A DNA stretch of 64,000 nt from Colwellia sp. Arc7-635. Its GTDB lineage: Bacteria; Pseudomonadota; Gammaproteobacteria; Enterobacterales; Alteromonadaceae. Shown piece after piece: positions 46,471 to 57,157 of this stretch. The stretch is from contig NZ_CP034660.1 of NCBI RefSeq assembly GCF_003971255.1, positions 4,154,001-4,218,000 on the forward strand, read 5' to 3'. The notes beneath the pieces were generated by a model. It searched no databases. It had not been told where the DNA came from and worked only from the letters and a program-made list of their open reading frames with translations. The translations under genes were made by a program, and so were the position numbers. How positions within the stretch are numbered: position 1 is the stretch's first letter; each line of letters starts with the position of its first letter.

Positions 46471-47706
46471 TTAAAATTCCCCTTTAAACCATGCGAGTAC
46501 TCTCGAGCCAATACTACTGACTGATTCACTTTTACTTTTTTCTTTATTTTTTTGCTGGCTAGCTTGCATACCATAATGTAGCAAGCCAACTACCGTAGAA
46601 TATGTTGGGTCATTTACATACTCTTTCAATCCACAAACATCCGATGGTTGTGCAACTCGGGCCGGCATTTGAAAGACTTCTTCTGCAAATTCAACAACAC
46701 CTTCCATTTTTGCTGTGCCGCCGGTTAATACATAACCTGCAGCAATTTGATCTTCTAAGCCACTTTCTCGTAATTCTTCCTGGATCAGTTCGAATAATTC
46801 CTGATATCTAGGCTCTACGACTTCAGCCAGTGTATGACGAGACATAGAACGTGCAGGACGTCCACCAACACTTGGCACTTCAATATTTTCTTCCATACTG
46901 ACCATTTGACGTAATGCACATGCGTACTGCACTTTAATATCTTCAGCGTGGCTTAATGGTGTACGAAAAATTTTAGCGATATCACTAGTCACTTGATTAC
47001 CCGCAACAGGAATAACCGCGGTATGTCTTAAAGCTCCGCCAGTAAATACGGCAATATCCATCGTACCAGCGCCCATATCAACGACACAAATACCTAGCTC
47101 TTTTTCATCATCAGTTAACACCGCATAACTAGACGCTAGTGCTGAGAAAATCAATTGGTCTGCTTTTAAGTCGCATCGTTCAACACATTTTACAATGTTT
47201 TTTGCCATGTCATTAGCACAAGTGACAATATGTACTTTTGCTTCCATACGCACACCCGACATACCAATAGGGCTTTTTATGCCATCTTGACAGTCAATGC
47301 TGTATTCTTGTGGCAAGACATGCAACATGCGACGTTCTGCCGAAATAGGCACAGAGCGTGCTGTATGAATAACGTTATCAACATCATCTTGCATCACCTC
47401 TTTATCATTGATTGGCACCATACCGTTTTCATTTTGGCAACTGATGTGCTTACCAGAGATACCCAGATAAACTGAGGTAATATGGCAATCTGCCATCAGT
47501 TCAGCTTCATTGATCGCCCGTTGAATAGATTGAATAACGAGGTTTAAATCATTTACTCCGCCCTTATCCATGCCACGCGCAGGTTGATTACCAACACCAA
47601 CGATACTGAGTTGATTGTCAGGCGTGATCTCGCCAACGGCTACTGAAATTTTTGACGTTCCAATATCTAATCCAACCACTAAATTTCTTTCAGTTATTTT
47701 TGACAT
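46471..47706 (-). CDS. ftsA: cell division protein FtsA
   Basis: Actin-like ATPase that tethers FtsZ to the inner membrane. The phosphate-1 motif is in VGLDIGTSKISVAVGE, the SHS2/1C domain follows, and a phosphate-2 motif DMGAGTMDIAV and adenosine motif YVLTGGTAKMEG are visible. The C-terminus ends in an amphipathic helix (SRVLAWFKGEF), the membrane-targeting sequence. Length is 411 aa. It lies 5 bp after ftsQ. Confidence 0.97.
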   Translation of the reverse strand: MSKITERNLVVGLDIGTSKISVAVGEITPDNQLSIVGVGNQPARGMDKGGVNDLNLVIQSIQRAINEAELMADCHITSVYLGISGKHISCQNENGMVPINDKEVMQDDVDNVIHTARSVPISAERRMLHVLPQEYSIDCQDGIKSPIGMSGVRMEAKVHIVTCANDMAKNIVKCVERCDLKADQLIFSALASSYAVLTDDEKELGICVVDMGAGTMDIAVFTGGALRHTAVIPVAGNQVTSDIAKIFRTPLSHAEDIKVQYACALRQMVSMEENIEVPSVGGRPARSMSRHTLAEVVEPRYQELFELIQEELRESGLEDQIAAGYVLTGGTAKMEGVVEFAEEVFQMPARVAQPSDVCGLKEYVNDPTYSTVVGLLHYGMQASQQKNKEKSKSESVSSIGSRVLAWFKGEF

Positions 47707-47711
47707 TAAGG

Positions 47712-48488
47712 TTAAACTCTTTCTTTATTTTCAATGGTTTTCCAACCAACGGCTAAACCGGTATCATATCTCAGGTCAACATAATCAACTTGCTGATCTT
47801 GCTTTTTATTCAATTTTATTTCTGGATAAACATCCATAAAGCGTTGTATACGCTCTACTCGATTATCGCGTCCTAAATTAATGGTCACACCATCATCTAA
47901 GATTAACTGCCAAGCAAAACGCTCGGTCAGTACTAATTCATCTATCGCTAATTGACTAAAATCTAGTAGCTTGTTCAAATCTCTAAAGTTTTCTAAGGCT
48001 ATTTTTTCAGTACCTTCAGGACCAAAAAATGCGGGTAACTTTTCAGGTAAACGCTGTACGTCAGCCTGAAAGGTTTTTCCATTCTCGTTAATCAAAAAGT
48101 CACCATTCCAATGGGCAATAGGCTTTTGATCAACTACGTAAATTTTTAATTCATCAGGCCATTTTTTTCGCACTGATACCGAGTAAACCCATGGTAGTTC
48201 AGCCACTTTTTGCTGAACATCATTGACATCCAAGTTGAAAAAATTACCTAAGTTAACCTGCTCAATAGCATTTTCAATATCTAAACGCGTAGTGTAAGGC
48301 ATTTCACCTGCGATAGAAATCGACGTAACTGGCGCTGACTCTTCAGCACTTAATTGTTTATTTAAAAAAATACCAAACGATAATATAGCGACAATAACTG
48401 CAACGAAAAAGCTGACACCAAACCAAAAGGACCAGTGTAGGCTTGCTAGCTCTTCCTTTAACGGAAGTTGCTTCTCCATTGCTGCCAT
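47712..48488 (-). CDS. ftsQ: cell division protein FtsQ
   Basis: Bitopic divisome protein: short cytoplasmic tail, one membrane segment (about residues 22-43), then the periplasmic POTRA domain (about 54-125, beginning SISIAGEMPYTT) and beta domain. It scaffolds the FtsB/FtsL complex. The start is ATG at 48488; a second ATG three codons on (MEKQLPL) is equally possible. It lies 3 bp after ddl. Length 258 aa is typical. Confidence 0.95.
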   Translation of the reverse strand: MAAMEKQLPLKEELASLHWSFWFGVSFFVAVIVAILSFGIFLNKQLSAEESAPVTSISIAGEMPYTTRLDIENAIEQVNLGNFFNLDVNDVQQKVAELPWVYSVSVRKKWPDELKIYVVDQKPIAHWNGDFLINENGKTFQADVQRLPEKLPAFFGPEGTEKIALENFRDLNKLLDFSQLAIDELVLTERFAWQLILDDGVTINLGRDNRVERIQRFMDVYPEIKLNKKQDQQVDYVDLRYDTGLAVGWKTIENKERV

Positions 48489-48491
48489 CTA

Positions 48492-49427
48492 TTATGCGCT
48501 GCCTTGTGCACTAATTTCGACAATTTTTGTCACTAACTCACTAAAATTTAAACCATAAACTTTAGCAGCTTTAGGAACTAACGATGTTTCTGTCATGCCT
48601 GGTACCGTATTAACTTCTAATATCTGCCATTGTCCTTGCTCATTTCTCATCACATCTACTCGACCCCAACCTTTCGCTCCGGTGGCATTAAAAGCCTTAA
48701 GGGCAATACTTTGCAGCTCAGCTTCATCATCAGCTGATAACGAACACGGGCAATGATATTGCGTAGTGGTCGATTGATATTTTGCCGCATAGTCATAAAA
48801 GTCGTTTGGTGTTTCCATATGTATTACCGGTAAAGGCGTTTGCCCTAAAATAGCCACGGTATACTCAGGTCCTTGAATCCAAGCTTCAACTAGTACTTGT
48901 TGGTCGTATTCAAAAGCGGCAATTAATGCTTGATGTAATTCATCAGCATTATTGGCTTTTGACATGCCAATACTTGAACCTTCATTCGCAGGCTTAACCA
49001 TGACAACATTGCCCAATGGCTGCAAAATTTTCGCAGCATCGCCAGCCTGGTACTGTGCTTTATCGACAATAGCAAACGCTGCAGTAGGTAAATTAAGTGC
49101 TTGAAATACCTGCTTGCTACGAATTTTATCCATCGATAATGCCGACCCGAGTACATCAGAACCGGTATAAGGAATATTCATGTATTGCAATGCACCTTGC
49201 ACACAACCGTCTTCACCGCCACGACCATGCAAGGCGATAAACACACGATCGATATCAAGCGTTGCTAAGTCGCTTAAGCAATAATCCTGAGTATCAATTA
49301 GTTGAACATCAAAACCCGCTTCCTTTAAACCTTTCGCAATCGCTTTACCTGAATTTAACGACACCGCTCGTTCTGCAGATGTACCACCATACAAAACAGC
49401 TAGTTTTTGTGCTAATAACGCTTTCAT
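48492..49427 (-). CDS. ddl: D-alanine--D-alanine ligase
   Basis: ATP-grasp enzyme that joins two D-Ala for the peptidoglycan precursor. The N-terminal [16 protein letters not shown], the [17 protein letters not shown] motif, the [18 protein letters not shown]-binding loop and [18 protein letters not shown] at the C-terminus are all diagnostic. At 311 aa it is of the DdlB type found in dcw clusters. Its start overlaps the murC stop (ATGA). Confidence 0.96.
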   Translation of the reverse strand: MKALLAQKLAVLYGGTSAERAVSLNSGKAIAKGLKEAGFDVQLIDTQDYCLSDLATLDIDRVFIALHGRGGEDGCVQGALQYMNIPYTGSDVLGSALSMDKIRSKQVFQALNLPTAAFAIVDKAQYQAGDAAKILQPLGNVVMVKPANEGSSIGMSKANNADELHQALIAAFEYDQQVLVEAWIQGPEYTVAILGQTPLPVIHMETPNDFYDYAAKYQSTTTQYHCPCSLSADDEAELQSIALKAFNATGAKGWGRVDVMRNEQGQWQILEVNTVPGMTETSLVPKAAKVYGLNFSELVTKIVEISAQGSA

Positions 49428-50911
49428 GCTGTCGCCACCGTTAACTTTTCATCTGTCGCTAAATCGCGAGCAATAGCGCCAATATTTCCAGCTCCTTGGG
49501 TAATAACCATGTCACCATCACGTAATTGTGCAGCCATTAGTTGTGCTAACTTATCGCTATCACTGACATAAATAGGCTCTATCTGCCCACGTTGACGAAT
49601 ACTACGTGCTAAACTTTTACTGTCTGCATTTGTTACTGGTGCTTCGCCTGCGGCATAAACATCAAGTAAAAATAAGCAATCAACTTCTGATAGCACTTCA
49701 ACAAAGTCTTCATAAAGATCACGAGTACGTGAATATCGATGAGGTTGAAATACCATCACTAATCTTTTTTCCGGCCAGCCATTACGCATGGCCGCAATAG
49801 TTGCTTTTACTTCTGTCGGATGATGACCGTAGTCATCTATTAACAGCATTTCACCTTGCTGCGTGCTTAATGTGGCTAGCTTTTCAAAACGTCGACCTAT
49901 ACCGGCAAAATTTTGTAACGCTTGCTGAATAGCAATATCGGCAACGCCTTCATCCATAGCTACCGCGACACCCGCTAAGGCATTTAATACATTGTGCTCA
50001 CCAGGTAGATTTACGCTAATAGGCAATGCTGCACTGCCCTCTCTTTCGACAACAAAAGAGCTTACCCCTGCTGATTGCTGGTATTGCGTTGCTCTAACAT
50101 CTGCATCTTCACAAAAGCCGTAAGTAATAACTTGGCGACCAATGCGAGGTAATATTTCTCGCACGACTGGGTTATCTAAACAAACGACCGCTAAGCCATA
50201 AAAGGGTAAATTATGCAGAAACTCAATATAGGTATCTTTGAGTTTCTCAAAGTCTCCTTGATAGGTTTCCATGTGGTCTTCATCAATGTTGGTGATCACC
50301 GATACCATAGGTTGCAGGTGTAAAAATGACGCATCACTTTCATCTGCTTCGGCGATTAAGTAGCGACTACTACCTAAACGGGCATTGGTGCCAGCACTAT
50401 TAAGTAAGCCACCAATCACAAAAGTTGGATCTAAATTCGCCTGAGCAAAAATGCTCGCAATTAAACTTGTTGTCGTCGTTTTACCATGGGTGCCCGCGAT
50501 AGCAATACCATGACGAAAACGCATTAATTCTGCCAACATTTCAGCTCTACGCACGACTGGAATACGTTGTTCATGAGCAGCAACTAACTCAGGGTTATCA
50601 GCACTAATGGCTGTTGATACCACAATAACACTGGCGTCTGTGACGTTATCTTGATGATGGCCTAAGGTTATTTTTGCCCCTAAAGCACTTAAACGTTTAA
50701 CGACTTGATTTTCACCAATGTCAGAACCGGTAATTTGATAACCTTCGTTCAATAAAACTTCTGCGATACCGCCCATACCAGCACCACCGATGCCAACAAA
50801 ATGGATGACTTTAACGCGTCGCATTTCAGGCACTTTATTGTGATCTTTGTGCAGCTCTGTTTGGTGTAATGCCGTACGGCTACTATTTTCTACTGTCATT
50901 TTTTTACTCAT
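49424..50911 (-). CDS. murC: UDP-N-acetylmuramate--L-alanine ligase
   Basis: First Mur ligase: adds L-Ala to UDP-MurNAc. The N-terminal Rossmann motif [12 protein letters not shown] (about 39-50) binds [11 protein letters not shown] (about 125-132) is the ATP P-loop, and [13 protein letters not shown] is in the central/C-terminal domain. Length 495 aa. A polar N-terminal extension of about 30 residues precedes the conserved start, slightly longer than in E. coli. It overlaps murG (ATGA) and ddl (ATGA). Confidence 0.97.
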   Translation of the reverse strand: MSKKMTVENSSRTALHQTELHKDHNKVPEMRRVKVIHFVGIGGAGMGGIAEVLLNEGYQITGSDIGENQVVKRLSALGAKITLGHHQDNVTDASVIVVSTAISADNPELVAAHEQRIPVVRRAEMLAELMRFRHGIAIAGTHGKTTTTSLIASIFAQANLDPTFVIGGLLNSAGTNARLGSSRYLIAEADESDASFLHLQPMVSVITNIDEDHMETYQGDFEKLKDTYIEFLHNLPFYGLAVVCLDNPVVREILPRIGRQVITYGFCEDADVRATQYQQSAGVSSFVVEREGSAALPISVNLPGEHNVLNALAGVAVAMDEGVADIAIQQALQNFAGIGRRFEKLATLSTQQGEMLLIDDYGHHPTEVKATIAAMRNGWPEKRLVMVFQPHRYSRTRDLYEDFVEVLSEVDCLFLLDVYAAGEAPVTNADSKSLARSIRQRGQIEPIYVSDSDKLAQLMAAQLRDGDMVITQGAGNIGAIARDLATDEKLTVATA

Positions 50912-52014
50912 ATTTGTGCAACCTCAATACAGGCGTTAGTCACATGCTTCGTAGCGTCTGCGTGTGCAGCATTATGAGCTGCTTTTGACATTTGCTGTAA
51001 TACTTTGTCAGATATAAACAAACTATTTAGCGTTTGCCCTAAGGTTGTACCGTTAAACTCTTTCTGTGCGATTAGTTTCGCCGCGCCACAATTAACTAAA
51101 TACATGGCATTTTTTGTTTGATGATCGTCAACCGCATGCGGTAGAGGCACAAATATAGCGGGCTTTGCCGCCATTGCTAACTCAGAGACAGTTAATGCAC
51201 CGGCTCGACAAATAACCACGTCAGCCCATTTATAAGCTGTCGCCATATCATCAATAAATTCGGTTACTTTAACTTTCTCTTCTGGCAAACCGTAATCTTG
51301 ATAACTTTTTAATACCGTTTGCTCGTTACCACCACCCGTTTGATGCCAAACATCAATACTTTGTACTCTGATTTGCTTCATCGCCTGTGGTACAACGTCA
51401 TTCAGTATTTTCGCACCTAAACTGCCGCCAACAACTAACACTTTTTTACTGGTTGCTGGTTGTTCAGGCATGACGTTCTCAATAGCAATAATATCACTAC
51501 GTAACGGGTTTCCAACGACTTGTGAGGTCACTCTGTCACTAAAGGCGCCAGGAAATGCACTTAGGGTTCTAGTCGCGATATACGAGAGAAAACGATTACT
51601 CATTCCAGCAACCGCATTTTGCTCATGCAGCACTAATGGAATGCGCAGTAGCCATGCCGCTACACCACCTGGTGCGCTTGCATAGCCGCCCATACCTAAG
51701 ACCACATCTGGTTTAACTTCTTGAAGCACCCGAATAGATTGCATCACAGACTGCAGAATTTTAAAGGGTGTTTTCACCCAAGTTTTCCAGTTTTTATTAC
51801 GGATACCCGCAATATTAATAAATGAAATTGGATAACCATTTTTCGGTACTATTTCCGCTTCCATTCGTTCAGCAGTGCCCAACCAATGTATTTTCCAGCC
51901 TTGCTGTACTAATGCTTCAGCGACTGCAATGCCCGGAAATATATGTCCGCCTGTACCACCAGCCATCACTAGCAGTGTTGGGCGCTTTACGTCATGACAT
52001 GTTTGTTCAGTCAT
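50908..52014 (-). CDS. murG: undecaprenyldiphospho-muramoylpentapeptide beta-N-acetylglucosaminyltransferase
   Basis: Membrane-associated GT28 enzyme that makes lipid II from lipid I. The glycine-rich [10 protein letters not shown] loop, [11 protein letters not shown] and [12 protein letters not shown] motifs are visible, with the UDP-GlcNAc site [13 protein letters not shown] start at ATG 52014 (MTEQTCHD), which has GAGGGTGA 4-6 nt upstream and overlaps the ftsW stop. A TTG four codons upstream (52026) is the alternative. About 368 aa. Confidence 0.96.
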   Translation of the reverse strand: MTEQTCHDVKRPTLLVMAGGTGGHIFPGIAVAEALVQQGWKIHWLGTAERMEAEIVPKNGYPISFINIAGIRNKNWKTWVKTPFKILQSVMQSIRVLQEVKPDVVLGMGGYASAPGGVAAWLLRIPLVLHEQNAVAGMSNRFLSYIATRTLSAFPGAFSDRVTSQVVGNPLRSDIIAIENVMPEQPATSKKVLVVGGSLGAKILNDVVPQAMKQIRVQSIDVWHQTGGGNEQTVLKSYQDYGLPEEKVKVTEFIDDMATAYKWADVVICRAGALTVSELAMAAKPAIFVPLPHAVDDHQTKNAMYLVNCGAAKLIAQKEFNGTTLGQTLNSLFISDKVLQQMSKAAHNAAHADATKHVTNACIEVAQI

Positions 52015-53269
52015 TTTCACCCTCAATAAGTTCTGTTTTCTTCACTTTACTTCGTTTCTTTTTTGCGCTTTTGTCATGACTAGTCACACGACTAGTTGCT
52101 TGCATACTTTGCAATCGAATTTCATGATCAATACGAATCAAAATCACCACCGCGAGCGTCATGATAATCATCGAGCTTCCACCATAGCTAATGAGCGGCA
52201 TTGTTAAACCTTTCGTTGGCACTATTCCTGCGCTAGCGCCAATATTAACCGCTGCTTGGAAACAAAACCAAATACCAATAGCATAAGCAAAAAAGCCTTC
52301 AAAATACTTTTCTTGATTAACCGCTTTTCGTCCCAGTAGTAAAGCTTTAAACACTAGCGTCATACTCAACAATAAAATTACACTAATGCCGATAAAACCA
52401 AATTCTTCTGCCAATACCGCCATAACAAAATCAGTATGTGCTTCGGGTAGGTATTCCAGTTTTTGTACGCTGTTACCTAAACCTTGTCCAAAAACTTCAC
52501 CGCGACCATAAGCCATAAGTGACTGTGTTAGCTGATAACCACTACCAAAAGGGTCTTTCCATGGGTCAAGGAAGCCCGTGACACGTGCCCAACGATAAGG
52601 CGAAAAATACGCTAACATTGATAACAAACTAACGCCAACACCCGCAATAGCAATGAACTGCCATAATTTTGCGCCCGCTAAAAATAGCAAACCAAATGTT
52701 GTGACAAACATAACGATGATAGTACCAAGGTCAGGCTGCATTAATAACAATGCTCCTAAAGCGCCAAACACCACTAACGGCTTAGCAAAACCTTTAATAT
52801 TTTCCATGACTTCATCACGACGTCTCACCAAATAAGCAGATAAATAACAGAAGAAAAACAGTTTTGCTGGCTCTGCTGCCTGAATAGTAATTGGCCCTAT
52901 GGCAATCCAGCGGGTCGAGCCATTAACACTACGGCCAACAACTAAAACGACAATCAATAAAATAATGGCCAATAACAATAGGTTACCACTGTATTTATGC
53001 CAACGATGCATCGGAATTCGCAATGCAAAACCTGCAACAATCAAACTTAAAACAATATAAATTGAATGGCGAATAATAAAGTGAAACGGATTCGAAAATA
53101 AACGTTCAGCAACTGGCATAGATGAACTTGCAACCATGATTAAACCAATCATGTACATGCTTAACGCAAGAACTATATAGCTACGATCAAAGGTCTTTAC
53201 CGTATTTGATTCGCTCTGTAGCCATTGTGGTAATGTCCACTGTGATAAATTTGCTAAGGATGCTGACAT
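52007..53269 (-). CDS. ftsW: peptidoglycan glycosyltransferase FtsW
   Basis: SEDS-family polymerase of septal peptidoglycan acting with FtsI. Length 420 aa with about ten membrane segments. Conserved SEDS motifs are visible: NGSTRWIAIG, AEPAKLFF, QPDLGT, WKDPFGSGYQ and the LPEAHTDFVMAVLAEEFGF segment. The C-terminal tail is Lys-rich (DKSAKKKRSKVKK). It starts within the murD stop codon (TAATG) and ends overlapping murG. Confidence 0.96.
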   Translation of the reverse strand: MSASLANLSQWTLPQWLQSESNTVKTFDRSYIVLALSMYMIGLIMVASSSMPVAERLFSNPFHFIIRHSIYIVLSLIVAGFALRIPMHRWHKYSGNLLLLAIILLIVVLVVGRSVNGSTRWIAIGPITIQAAEPAKLFFFCYLSAYLVRRRDEVMENIKGFAKPLVVFGALGALLLMQPDLGTIIVMFVTTFGLLFLAGAKLWQFIAIAGVGVSLLSMLAYFSPYRWARVTGFLDPWKDPFGSGYQLTQSLMAYGRGEVFGQGLGNSVQKLEYLPEAHTDFVMAVLAEEFGFIGISVILLLSMTLVFKALLLGRKAVNQEKYFEGFFAYAIGIWFCFQAAVNIGASAGIVPTKGLTMPLISYGGSSMIIMTLAVVILIRIDHEIRLQSMQATSRVTSHDKSAKKKRSKVKKTELIEGEND

Positions 53270-54663
53270 TAATGTCCATCCTTATGCAATAACACCGATT
53301 TAATAAAGACCACACCACGTTCCACATAGTTGGCAAACATATCTAAACTTGCACAAGCGGGTGATAGTAAAACCATATCTCCAGGCTTAGCTTTTGTTCT
53401 GGCAAGTGCAACCGCCGCGGCTAATGAATCGACATGCGAAGTATTCTCTGCTTGGCTAGTTAATCGTAATGAACCAATAGCTTGCCCATCTTTTCCTAGC
53501 GTGATCAAATGCTCAACTTGTTCTGTTAATGCTTGCGTCAAAGGAGAAAAATCAGCACCTTTGCCATCGCCACCAGCAATTAAAATCAGTTTATTACCCT
53601 GCAATGTTGGTGATAAACCTTCAATAGCGGCTAATGTAGCACCGACGTTAGTTGCTTTTGAGTCGTTTATCCATTTAATACCATCGCTTGTTTCAATCAC
53701 TTCACATCGGTGAGCTAGCCCTTGAAAGGTCATTAAACTGGCTATCATGGCCTTCAAGTCCCAACCTGCAGATGTTCCCAAAGCCAATACCGATAAATAA
53801 TTCAAGGCGTTATGAATACCTTGTAATGGCAGCTCTGCTAACGAGCATAACGCTTGCTGACCTAGCATTAAGTGTTTTTCATTTGCACTTTCAGCCAAAC
53901 CAAAATCACCAGCTTTAGGTTGATCGCTACCAAAACTTAACCCTTGGTTATTCATATAATTCGAGTTCGGCGTCGTAGCGCTATCATCGCGATTATAAAT
54001 GGCATGCACACAATTATGATAAATGCTTTGCTTGATAGCACCATAATTTTCAAGCGTTTTGTGACGATCAAGGTGATCATCGCTTAAGTTCAGTACGGTC
54101 GCAGCCAATGCTTTCATGCTTTTTATTGTTTCAAGCTGGAAACTTGAAAGCTCTAAAACAATAAAATCTGCAGCAGCTTTATCAATTTGATCTAAGACGG
54201 GTAAACCAATATTTCCACCTAGCTGCACTTGGTAGCCTAGCGCATTGCCAACGTAATTTAACATTGAAACAACGGTAGATTTACCATTAGAGCCTGTCAC
54301 GGCTATTATTGGCGTGTCACTCAAACGACAAAACAGTTCAATATCACCAATAACATCACAGTCTTTTGTTATAGCGCTACTAATTTCATGCGTGGAAATA
54401 TCAATTCCAGGGCTGACAATTAATACTTCAGCTTGAGCAATCAACGCTTGATCCCAAGCCCCTAAAACCAGCGTATTACTAGCAAATTGGTGCTTAAAGT
54501 CTCCAGGAGAAATCGGCATTGGGCGGCTGTCATTCACCGCAAAAGTAATGTTATGGCGATGTAAAAAACGCGCGCACGATAATCCCGTGATGCCTATACC
54601 TAAGATCACAATTCGTTTATTCGCTAATTGCGTCGTTACCGACTGGTGCAATTGTTTATTCAC
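53269..54663 (-). CDS. murD: UDP-N-acetylmuramoyl-L-alanine--D-glutamate ligase
   Basis: Mur ligase adding D-Glu. The N-terminal GIGITGLSCARFL motif, P-loop TGSNGKSTVVSM (about 118-129), LELSSFQLE and the WINDSKATN central motif are present, followed by GGDGKGADF and LSPACASLDMFANYVERG in the C-terminal domain. Length 464 aa. It lies 10 bp after mraY and overlaps ftsW by one base. Confidence 0.96.
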   Translation of the reverse strand: MNKQLHQSVTTQLANKRIVILGIGITGLSCARFLHRHNITFAVNDSRPMPISPGDFKHQFASNTLVLGAWDQALIAQAEVLIVSPGIDISTHEISSAITKDCDVIGDIELFCRLSDTPIIAVTGSNGKSTVVSMLNYVGNALGYQVQLGGNIGLPVLDQIDKAAADFIVLELSSFQLETIKSMKALAATVLNLSDDHLDRHKTLENYGAIKQSIYHNCVHAIYNRDDSATTPNSNYMNNQGLSFGSDQPKAGDFGLAESANEKHLMLGQQALCSLAELPLQGIHNALNYLSVLALGTSAGWDLKAMIASLMTFQGLAHRCEVIETSDGIKWINDSKATNVGATLAAIEGLSPTLQGNKLILIAGGDGKGADFSPLTQALTEQVEHLITLGKDGQAIGSLRLTSQAENTSHVDSLAAAVALARTKAKPGDMVLLSPACASLDMFANYVERGVVFIKSVLLHKDGH

Positions 54664-54673
54664 GCGTCTATTT

Positions 54674-55756
54674 TTACCTTAATTTCAAGGTTGCTAACCC
54701 AATAAGCACAAGCACTAAAGAGATAATCCAAAAGCGAACGATCACTCTTGGCTCAGGCCAACCTTTTAATTCATAATGATGATGTATCGGTGCCATACGA
54801 AAAATTCGCTGGCCACGCAGTTTAAAAGAGCCAACCTGTAAAATTACTGACAGCGTTTCGATAACAAACACGCCGCCCATAATAAACAACACTAATTCTT
54901 GTCTTACCAATACAGCGATAACACCCAAAGCAGCGCCTAAAGCCAGTGAGCCAACATCGCCCATAAAGACTTGTGCTGGATAAGTGTTAAACCATAAAAA
55001 GCCTAAACCGGCACCGACAATAGCGGTACAGACAATGACAAGTTCGCTGGCTAAAGCAATATGTGGAATATGTAAATACTCAGAAAAATTGGCATGACCT
55101 GTCATATAGGCAAATATCGCAAATGCGCCTGCGACCATAATCGTAGGCACGATAGCCAAACCATCAAGACCGTCAGTCAGATTCACCGCATTACTGGTAC
55201 CAACAATTACGAAATAAACTAAGCCGATATAAAGCAAACCAAGTTGAGGCAAAACATTCTTCACAAATGGGATCAATAACGTGGTTTCTTCAGGACTTTG
55301 CGCAAATTGGTATAAAAATATTGCTGTTGCTAGGCCAATCACGGTTTGCCAAAAGTATTTCCAACGAGCGATTAAGCCATTTGAATCTTTGCGCACCACT
55401 TTGCGATAATCATCAACAAAGCCGATAACGCCAAAACTGACGAGCACAAATAGCACCACCCAAACATAGGTATTGGTTAAATCAGCCCACAATAAAACAC
55501 TGATAACGATGGCTGCCAGTATCAACAATCCGCCCATCGTTGGTGTACCAGATTTTGACAAATGACTTTGTGGCCCGTCGTCTCTAACTGTTTGACCTAT
55601 TTGCATTTTTTGTAGGCCGCGAATCAACTTAGGGCCAAAATACAATGAGAGAACCAACGCAGTAAGCGTCGATATAATGGCTCTAAATGTTAAATAAGAA
55701 AAAACATTAAAGAATGAAAAATACTGAGTGAGATACTCACCTAACCAAAGTAACAT
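54674..55756 (-). CDS. mraY: phospho-N-acetylmuramoyl-pentapeptide transferase
   Basis: Polytopic inner-membrane enzyme that transfers phospho-MurNAc-pentapeptide to undecaprenyl phosphate to give lipid I. Length 360 aa, identical to E. coli. Catalytic motifs [34 protein letters not shown] and the [11 protein letters not shown] loop are present, with about ten membrane segments. Its ATG directly abuts the murF stop. Confidence 0.97.
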   Translation of the reverse strand: MLLWLGEYLTQYFSFFNVFSYLTFRAIISTLTALVLSLYFGPKLIRGLQKMQIGQTVRDDGPQSHLSKSGTPTMGGLLILAAIVISVLLWADLTNTYVWVVLFVLVSFGVIGFVDDYRKVVRKDSNGLIARWKYFWQTVIGLATAIFLYQFAQSPEETTLLIPFVKNVLPQLGLLYIGLVYFVIVGTSNAVNLTDGLDGLAIVPTIMVAGAFAIFAYMTGHANFSEYLHIPHIALASELVIVCTAIVGAGLGFLWFNTYPAQVFMGDVGSLALGAALGVIAVLVRQELVLFIMGGVFVIETLSVILQVGSFKLRGQRIFRMAPIHHHYELKGWPEPRVIVRFWIISLVLVLIGLATLKLR

Positions 55757-57157
55757 TTATGCTTGCTCCTGCGTAGCTCGGCTGTTATGCCATTGAATAA
55801 TATCAGCCACTACGTATTCCATATGAGCACTGCGTGAACCTTTAACCAAAATTGTCACTTGCTGATCTTCACCTTGAAGCATCTGCTGTAATCGTGACAC
55901 TAAACTTTCTTTACTACTAAAATGTTGTTCTTGTGCTTGCTGATTTTGATAGAAAGCATCAGATGTGTTTTGGCTCAACACACCTAAAGTCAGCAAATCA
56001 TTAATATTTTTACTTTTAGCGTGCTCACCTACCTCTTGATGATAACGACGAGCGTCACTGCCTAACTCTCCCATATCGCCGAGGATCAATATTCTTCTTC
56101 CCGGGAAGCTAGATAATAAATCTGACGCAGCATTAATTGATTCCACATTAGCATTGTAGGTATCGTCAATTAACTTAGTGTTTTGTCCTAATTGATGTAA
56201 GTTCAATCGTCCTTTAACAGCCGCCATTTCAGCCAAGCCTAAACGAATATCATCTAAACTAGCGCCAAATTCTAAGGCAATCGTTGCCGAGGCTACAGCA
56301 TTACAAACGTTGTGATGCCCAGGCACAGTCAACTCAATATAGGTACTACCAATTGGCGTGGTTAACTTAAAGCTCGCGCAACCATTGTCATCTAAAACTT
56401 CTTGGTGGCCATAACAGTCAGCAGGTCCATCACAAGAAAAGTGACGTACTTTCTTGTCAGTTAAACGCCATTGCCATTTATCAGCCCATTGCGTGTCTTT
56501 ATTATATATCGCTACACCACCAACTTTTAAGCCCGAAAAAATTTCGCCTTTGGCGCGCGCAACACCAGATAAATCACCAAAGCCTTCTAAATGTGCTGCA
56601 GCGATATTGTTAATAATGACAACATCAGGTTTAACTAACCCTGAGGTATAAGCGATTTCACCAATATGGTTTGCGCCTAATTCAACGACAGCGAAGTCAT
56701 GCTTTTGCTCTAAACGTAATAAGGTCAGTGGCACGCCAATGTCGTTATTAAAGTTACCTTTAGTCGCTAATACATGACCTAAACGATTTAAAATCGCTGC
56801 TACCATTTCTTTTACTGTTGTTTTACCACTGCTGCCCGTAATTGCTACAGTTTTTGGGGCGACTTTTGCTTTTACATAAGCAGCAATCTCACCTAAAGCT
56901 TTATGTGTGTCTGGCACTACAATTTGTGCAATGGTGATGTTATTTTGAATTTCTTGAACAATAACCGCGCTACAGCCAAGCTCATTAGCTTGACTGACAA
57001 ACTTATGACCATCGAAATTAGGCCCTTTTAAAGCGAGAAAAACGTCATTCGCCTGCAATGCTCGACTGTCTGTACTAATGGCATTTACGGTTAAGTTCTC
57101 ACCGAACAATTGACCACTAACAGCTTGAGAAATTTCTGTTAACGTTAATGGGATCAT
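55757..57157 (-). CDS. murF: UDP-N-acetylmuramoyl-tripeptide--D-alanyl-D-alanine ligase
   Basis: Last cytoplasmic Mur ligase: adds D-Ala-D-Ala. Motifs are the N-terminal STDSRAL, the P-loop TGSSGKTTVKEM (about 107-118), NFNNDIGVPLT, VELGANHIGEI, DDTYNANVES and ILGDMGELG. Length 466 aa. ATGA overlap with murE upstream and direct abutment to mraY downstream show translational coupling. Confidence 0.96.
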   Translation of the reverse strand: MIPLTLTEISQAVSGQLFGENLTVNAISTDSRALQANDVFLALKGPNFDGHKFVSQANELGCSAVIVQEIQNNITIAQIVVPDTHKALGEIAAYVKAKVAPKTVAITGSSGKTTVKEMVAAILNRLGHVLATKGNFNNDIGVPLTLLRLEQKHDFAVVELGANHIGEIAYTSGLVKPDVVIINNIAAAHLEGFGDLSGVARAKGEIFSGLKVGGVAIYNKDTQWADKWQWRLTDKKVRHFSCDGPADCYGHQEVLDDNGCASFKLTTPIGSTYIELTVPGHHNVCNAVASATIALEFGASLDDIRLGLAEMAAVKGRLNLHQLGQNTKLIDDTYNANVESINAASDLLSSFPGRRILILGDMGELGSDARRYHQEVGEHAKSKNINDLLTLGVLSQNTSDAFYQNQQAQEQHFSSKESLVSRLQQMLQGEDQQVTILVKGSRSAHMEYVVADIIQWHNSRATQEQA